DNA from: CALMEH01 sp964548225
GTDB taxonomy: Bacteria; Acidobacteriota; Blastocatellia; Pyrinomonadales; Pyrinomonadaceae
Assembly: GCA_964548225.1 (NCBI GenBank)
Contig: CAZJQP010000035.1
Coordinates: 1 to 42,886 of the forward strand
Length of the DNA stretch: 42,886 nucleotides
Direction of reading: 5' to 3'
This document shows positions 40,435 to 42,886 of this stretch, in pieces. The notes beneath the pieces are model-generated. The model saw nothing but the letters and a program-made list of their open reading frames with translations, did no database searches and was not told the DNA's origin. Position 1 is the first letter of the stretch. Each line of letters begins with the position of its first letter. A program made the translations under genes and the position numbers.

Positions 40435-40466
40435 TGCGTCCAACCGAAAAAGTCTCCGTCTTTTAG
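40435..40466 (+). promoter_or_regulatory. Putative alternative-sigma promoter, pair B copy 2
   Basis: TGCGTCC (40435-40441), 14 bp, CCGTCTTTTAG (40456-40466), followed by AAATGAGAGCCGAAA. Identical -35-like word, spacing and CCGTCTTT with the copy at 38256. It starts 4 bp after the sigZ stop and 88 bp upstream of the DUF2703 gene, which has its own ribosome site AGAGGAG. Confidence 0.5.
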
Positions 40467-40522
40467 AAATGAGAGCCGAAAAAAAACGGCTGAATTATTT
40501 CAAAAAGAGGAGATTTTTTATT

Positions 40523-41086
40523 ATGTCAAAAGAAGTTACAGGTTGCGGTTGTTCCGCCGAACAAGAAAATGAAGTTGCAGAAACCAAACGCCAAATCAAC
40601 ATCGAATTTTTGTATCTCGATTTAAGCACTTGTGAGCCGTGCAAAACTTCGGATGAAAACATCGTCAGTGCGCTTGACGAAGTTGCCGCCGTAGTTCGGG
40701 CTTCGGGAATCGAACTAACGCTTAATCGAATTCACGTCGAAACGGCTAAACAAGCCCTCGAACTCGGCTTTCAAACTTCGCCGACCATTCGCATCAATGG
40801 CAGGGATTTACAACTCGATTTCAAAGAAGCGCATTGTCATTCTTGCAGCGAAATCAGCGGAACGGAAACGAGTTGCCGCGTTTGGAATTTTCAAGGAAAC
40901 GAATACAAATATTTGCCGAAAGCAATGTTAGTCGGCGCGATTTTGCGCGAAATTTACGGCAATTCCGAAAATTATTCGCCGAAAACCGCCGAAACAAATG
41001 CGCCTTCGGAAAATTTGCAAAATTTCTTTGCCGCCAAAGAGCAAAAAGAAGATGCAACGCTTTTCAAAAGTTCCGGCGGCAAATGA
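40523..41086 (+). CDS. DUF2703-like CxxC protein
   Basis: 187 residues from ATG 40523, which has AAAGAGGAG in front; the frame extends upstream inside sigZ but without sense. Cysteines at GCGCS near the N-terminus, then LYLDLSTCEPCKTSDENI (CxxC at about 37-40 in a thioredoxin-like beta-alpha), EAHCHSC (about 108) and ETSCRVW. The pattern matches DUF2703, proteins often found beside metal or arsenic resistance and sigma-factor genes. Probably redox active or metal binding; no enzyme activity is known to me. The adjacent cysteine-tailed SigZ makes a functional link likely. Confidence 0.85.
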   Translation: MSKEVTGCGCSAEQENEVAETKRQINIEFLYLDLSTCEPCKTSDENIVSALDEVAAVVRASGIELTLNRIHVETAKQALELGFQTSPTIRINGRDLQLDFKEAHCHSCSEISGTETSCRVWNFQGNEYKYLPKAMLVGAILREIYGNSENYSPKTAETNAPSENLQNFFAAKEQKEDATLFKSSGGK

Positions 41087-41113
41087 TACAATCCGACGAA
41101 TTTTTCCGCGTTA
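41084..41113 (+). promoter_or_regulatory. Putative ECF-type promoter, copy 3 (TGATAC-N17-CGCGTTA)
   Basis: TGATAC at 41084-41089 (its TGA is the stop codon of the DUF2703 gene) and CGCGTTA at 41107-41113 with the same 17-bp spacing as the other copies. It lies 65 bp upstream of the MBL-fold gene. Confidence 0.55.
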
Positions 41114-41177
41114 CTATTTGAAGATACGGTGAAAGCCGTTTGCGTAAAAAACAATAAGAATTTAAGGAGAAAATAAA

Positions 41178-41894
41178 ATGAATATTACAGAAATTGCGCC
41201 CGATGTTTTCCGCTTTTCGCTCTATGTTCCCGAACTTGATATGCAATTTAATCAGTTCTTGGTCAGAGATGATGAGCCGTTACTTTTTCATACGGGAATG
41301 AAAGCGATTTTTCCGTTCGTGCGCGAAGCGGTTGCCAAAGTCATCAATCCGTCTGAGCTGCGCCATATCAGTTTCAGCCATTTTGAAGCGGACGAATGCG
41401 GTTCGCTCAACGAATGGCTGGAAATTGCGCCGAATTCGCAAGCCGTTTGCAGTTTTGTCGGCGCGATGGTCAGCGTCAATGATTTTGCGATTCGCCCCGC
41501 TCTGGCATTGAACGACGGCGAAACTTTTTCAACGGGAAAATATAAATTCAAATTTGTTCATACGCCGCATCTGCCGCATTGTTGGGAAGCCGGAATGCTT
41601 TTTGAGGAAACCAACAAAACTTTGTTTAGTTCAGACCTTTTTCATCAACTCGGCGATGTCGAAGCCCGCACTGAAAATGATGTTGTCGGGCGGGCGCGGG
41701 AAACTTTGATTGGCTATCAGGCAAGTCCGTTTGCGAATTATATGCCTTACACGCCATTGACCGAATCGAATTTTGCCAAACTGATCGCCCTTGAGCCGAA
41801 AACGATTGCGGCAATGCACGGCTCATCTTTTACGGGAAACGGTGCAAATGCTTTACGCGATTTTTCCGTAATGATGAAAGAGGTTTTAGGTTAA
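41178..41894 (+). CDS. MBL-fold metallo-hydrolase, flavodiiron-like
   Basis: 238 residues. Metallo-beta-lactamase fold with an N-terminal EIAPDVFRFSLYVPELDMQFNQFLVRDDEPLLFHTG. The metal motif reads HFEADECGSLNEW: His-x-Glu-x-Asp, as in the di-iron site of flavodiiron and ODP proteins instead of HxHxDH. Further ligands: HTPHLPHCW (about 135), FSSDLFHQLGD (Asp about 155) and MHGSSF (about 214). It may bind two irons and react with O2 or NO, by analogy with ODP-type oxygen sensors and flavodiiron enzymes; it lacks the flavodoxin domain. Own AAGGAG site and the repeated promoter motif upstream. Confidence 0.88.
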   Translation: MNITEIAPDVFRFSLYVPELDMQFNQFLVRDDEPLLFHTGMKAIFPFVREAVAKVINPSELRHISFSHFEADECGSLNEWLEIAPNSQAVCSFVGAMVSVNDFAIRPALALNDGETFSTGKYKFKFVHTPHLPHCWEAGMLFEETNKTLFSSDLFHQLGDVEARTENDVVGRARETLIGYQASPFANYMPYTPLTESNFAKLIALEPKTIAAMHGSSFTGNGANALRDFSVMMKEVLG

Positions 41895-41895
41895 T

Positions 41896-41925
41896 TGATA
41901 CATTTTTCCGCAAAAATCCGCGTTA
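41896..41925 (+). promoter_or_regulatory. Putative ECF-type promoter, copy 4 (TGATAC-N17-CGCGTTA)
   Basis: TGATAC at 41896-41901, 17 bp, CGCGTTA at 41919-41925, then CAGATTGAAGC. It lies directly after the stop codon of the MBL gene and 49 bp upstream of the acetyltransferase start. Sequence resembles copy 3 at both boxes and in TTGAAG after the second. Confidence 0.55.
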
Positions 41926-41973
41926 CAGATTGAAGCAAATTGAGTTTTGCCGGAAAATTTATGAGGTAAAAAT

Positions 41974-42837
41974 ATGAGTGTAATTATTCGTGAAATAAAA
42001 AATAGTGATGCGGAAAACGCAGGAAAATTTATCTACGAGGCTTTTAAAGGTATTGCCGAACAGCATAATTTTCCGCTCGATTTTCCGGTGTTGGAAGCAG
42101 GTTTGGGCTTTGCTCAGATGTGGATTGGGCATCCGAGCATTTATGGTGTCGCGGCGGAAGAAAACGGTGAGTTTGTCGGCTCGAATTTTTTGACCGAGCT
42201 TGATGAAATTCGCGGTGTCGGACCGATTACGGTTAATCCGAATGTGCAATCTCGCGGAACGGGACGAAAATTGATGCAAGCCGTTATCGAACGCGGACAA
42301 AACGCGGCGGGAATTCGTCTTTTGCAAGACGCTTTTAATACCAAATCTATGTCGCTTTATGCTTCTCTTGGTTTTGATATTAAAGAACCGATTGCTTTGA
42401 TGACGGGAAAACCGTCCGGCGAAGTTTCAAAAAATGTAACTGTTCGACCGATGACGGAAGAAGATTTGCCGCAAACGGCGGAACTTCACAAAAAAATTCA
42501 CGGTTTTGAACGAAACGGCGAATTGAGTATGGCATTGCAAGCCTTCAAACCGTTTGTCGCCGAACGCGAGGGGAAAATTGTCGCCTATGCCTCAACAGTT
42601 TCGGCGTGGCATTTGAATCACGGCGTTGCCGAAACAGAAAACGATATGCGCGATTTGCTGACCGGCGCGTCCGCGCAACTCAATGAAGTTGTTTCGATTC
42701 TTCTGCCGACACGCCAAGCAAGTTTTCATCGTTGGGCATTGCAGTCAGGTTTGCGAATGATTAAACCGATGTCGCTGATGGCGATGGGCGAATATTACGA
42801 ACCGAACGGCACTTGGTTTCCGTCGGTTCTATATTAA
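41974..42837 (+). CDS. GNAT family acetyltransferase, two-domain
   Basis: 287 residues. The first GNAT domain (about 1-145) has IIREIKNSDAENAGKFIYEAF, the beta strand GPITVNPNVQSRGTGRKLMQAVIERG with the acetyl-CoA loop QSRGTGRKL (Q/RxxGxG/A), and AFNTKSMSLYASLGFDI. A second, more degenerate GNAT-like half (about 150-287) begins NVTVRPMTEEDLPQTAELHKKIHG but lacks a clear acetyl-CoA loop. Substrate unknown. It follows the MBL gene by 79 bp with its own promoter motif. Confidence 0.9.
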   Translation: MSVIIREIKNSDAENAGKFIYEAFKGIAEQHNFPLDFPVLEAGLGFAQMWIGHPSIYGVAAEENGEFVGSNFLTELDEIRGVGPITVNPNVQSRGTGRKLMQAVIERGQNAAGIRLLQDAFNTKSMSLYASLGFDIKEPIALMTGKPSGEVSKNVTVRPMTEEDLPQTAELHKKIHGFERNGELSMALQAFKPFVAEREGKIVAYASTVSAWHLNHGVAETENDMRDLLTGASAQLNEVVSILLPTRQASFHRWALQSGLRMIKPMSLMAMGEYYEPNGTWFPSVLY

Positions 42838-42886
42838 CGTCAGTTCGGGATAAGAAAAACCGACTGGAGCGCAAGCGTCCCGCTTG
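42838..42886. other. Tail of the window, no feature
   Basis: 49 bp after the last stop codon. GCGCAAGCGTCCCGCTTG at the end includes a short GCAAGCG/CGCTTG pairing that could begin another intergenic palindrome, but the window ends. Confidence 0.4.

Noticed and set aside
40474..40491. AGCCG-A8-CGGCT hairpin between sigZ and the DUF2703 gene as a terminator
   Set aside because: The stem is only 5 bp and no T-run follows.
1..42886. tRNA, rRNA, CRISPR array, insertion sequences or prophage genes
   Set aside because: Looked for in the gaps by eye; none of the typical sequences or genes was seen.

Overview
The window looks like part of the chromosome of a Gram-negative heterotroph with moderately low G+C. 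Evidence for an outer membrane is a beta-barrel protein ending in an aromatic residue, several lipoproteins and many Sec signal peptides. The mix of split Kdp genes, quinol NO reductase, SigZ-type sigma factor, GAF/sigma-54 activators and word-like intergenic palindromes would fit Acidobacteriota (Blastocatellia). That assignment is an impression from gene content; there is no rRNA or other marker here. I saw no tRNA, rRNA, CRISPR array, insertion sequence or prophage.

Layout. 1-5700: a secreted protein of unknown function, radA, a lipoprotein, a membrane protein, a secreted NTF2-like protein and a DUF6986 aldolase-fold protein. 5650-7460 (minus): PilZ protein, bacilliredoxin and L,D-transpeptidase. 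7514-17700 (minus): an enlarged potassium-uptake locus. Read in its own direction it runs archaemetzincin lipoprotein, KdpD C-terminal half, KdpE, then (after a palindrome and a probable KdpE-activated promoter) a 2-TM protein, an outer-membrane barrel, a 33-aa membrane peptide, kdpF, kdpA, kdpB, kdpC and the KdpD N-terminal half. KdpD is therefore split into two genes at opposite ends of the locus, and every junction from kdpF to kdpD-N carries a long palindrome. 17723-22776 (minus): tsaE, qNor nitric oxide reductase, a SnoaL-like protein and the NAD(P)HX repair enzyme Nnr. 22777-23145 has no gene but holds a long palindrome, a minus-strand terminator-like hairpin and a promoter. 23146-26652 (plus): two secreted proteins, the second a lipase-like hydrolase.

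26698-36800: two paralogous GAF/AAA+/Fis sigma-54 activators flank a tight five-gene run (three alpha/beta hydrolases, an enoyl-CoA hydratase-family protein and an HD protein). A good -24/-12 promoter lies before the run. A second one lies before a STAS protein and serine hydrolase pair that follows the second activator. 36802-42837: two membrane proteins (one a CPBP protease), class A acid phosphatase, DoxX-like protein, SigZ, a DUF2703 CxxC protein, an MBL-fold protein and a GNAT acetyltransferase.

The most unexpected signal is regulatory. A motif TGATAC-N17-CGCGTTA occurs four times with exact bases and spacing, each time just upstream of a plus-strand gene (starts 23146, 24721, 41178 and 41974). 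A related pair, TGCGTCC-N14-CCGTCTTT, precedes the genes at 38338 and 40523. These look like promoters of one or two alternative (ECF-type) sigma factors. The sigZ gene at 39850 lies among them and is the obvious candidate.
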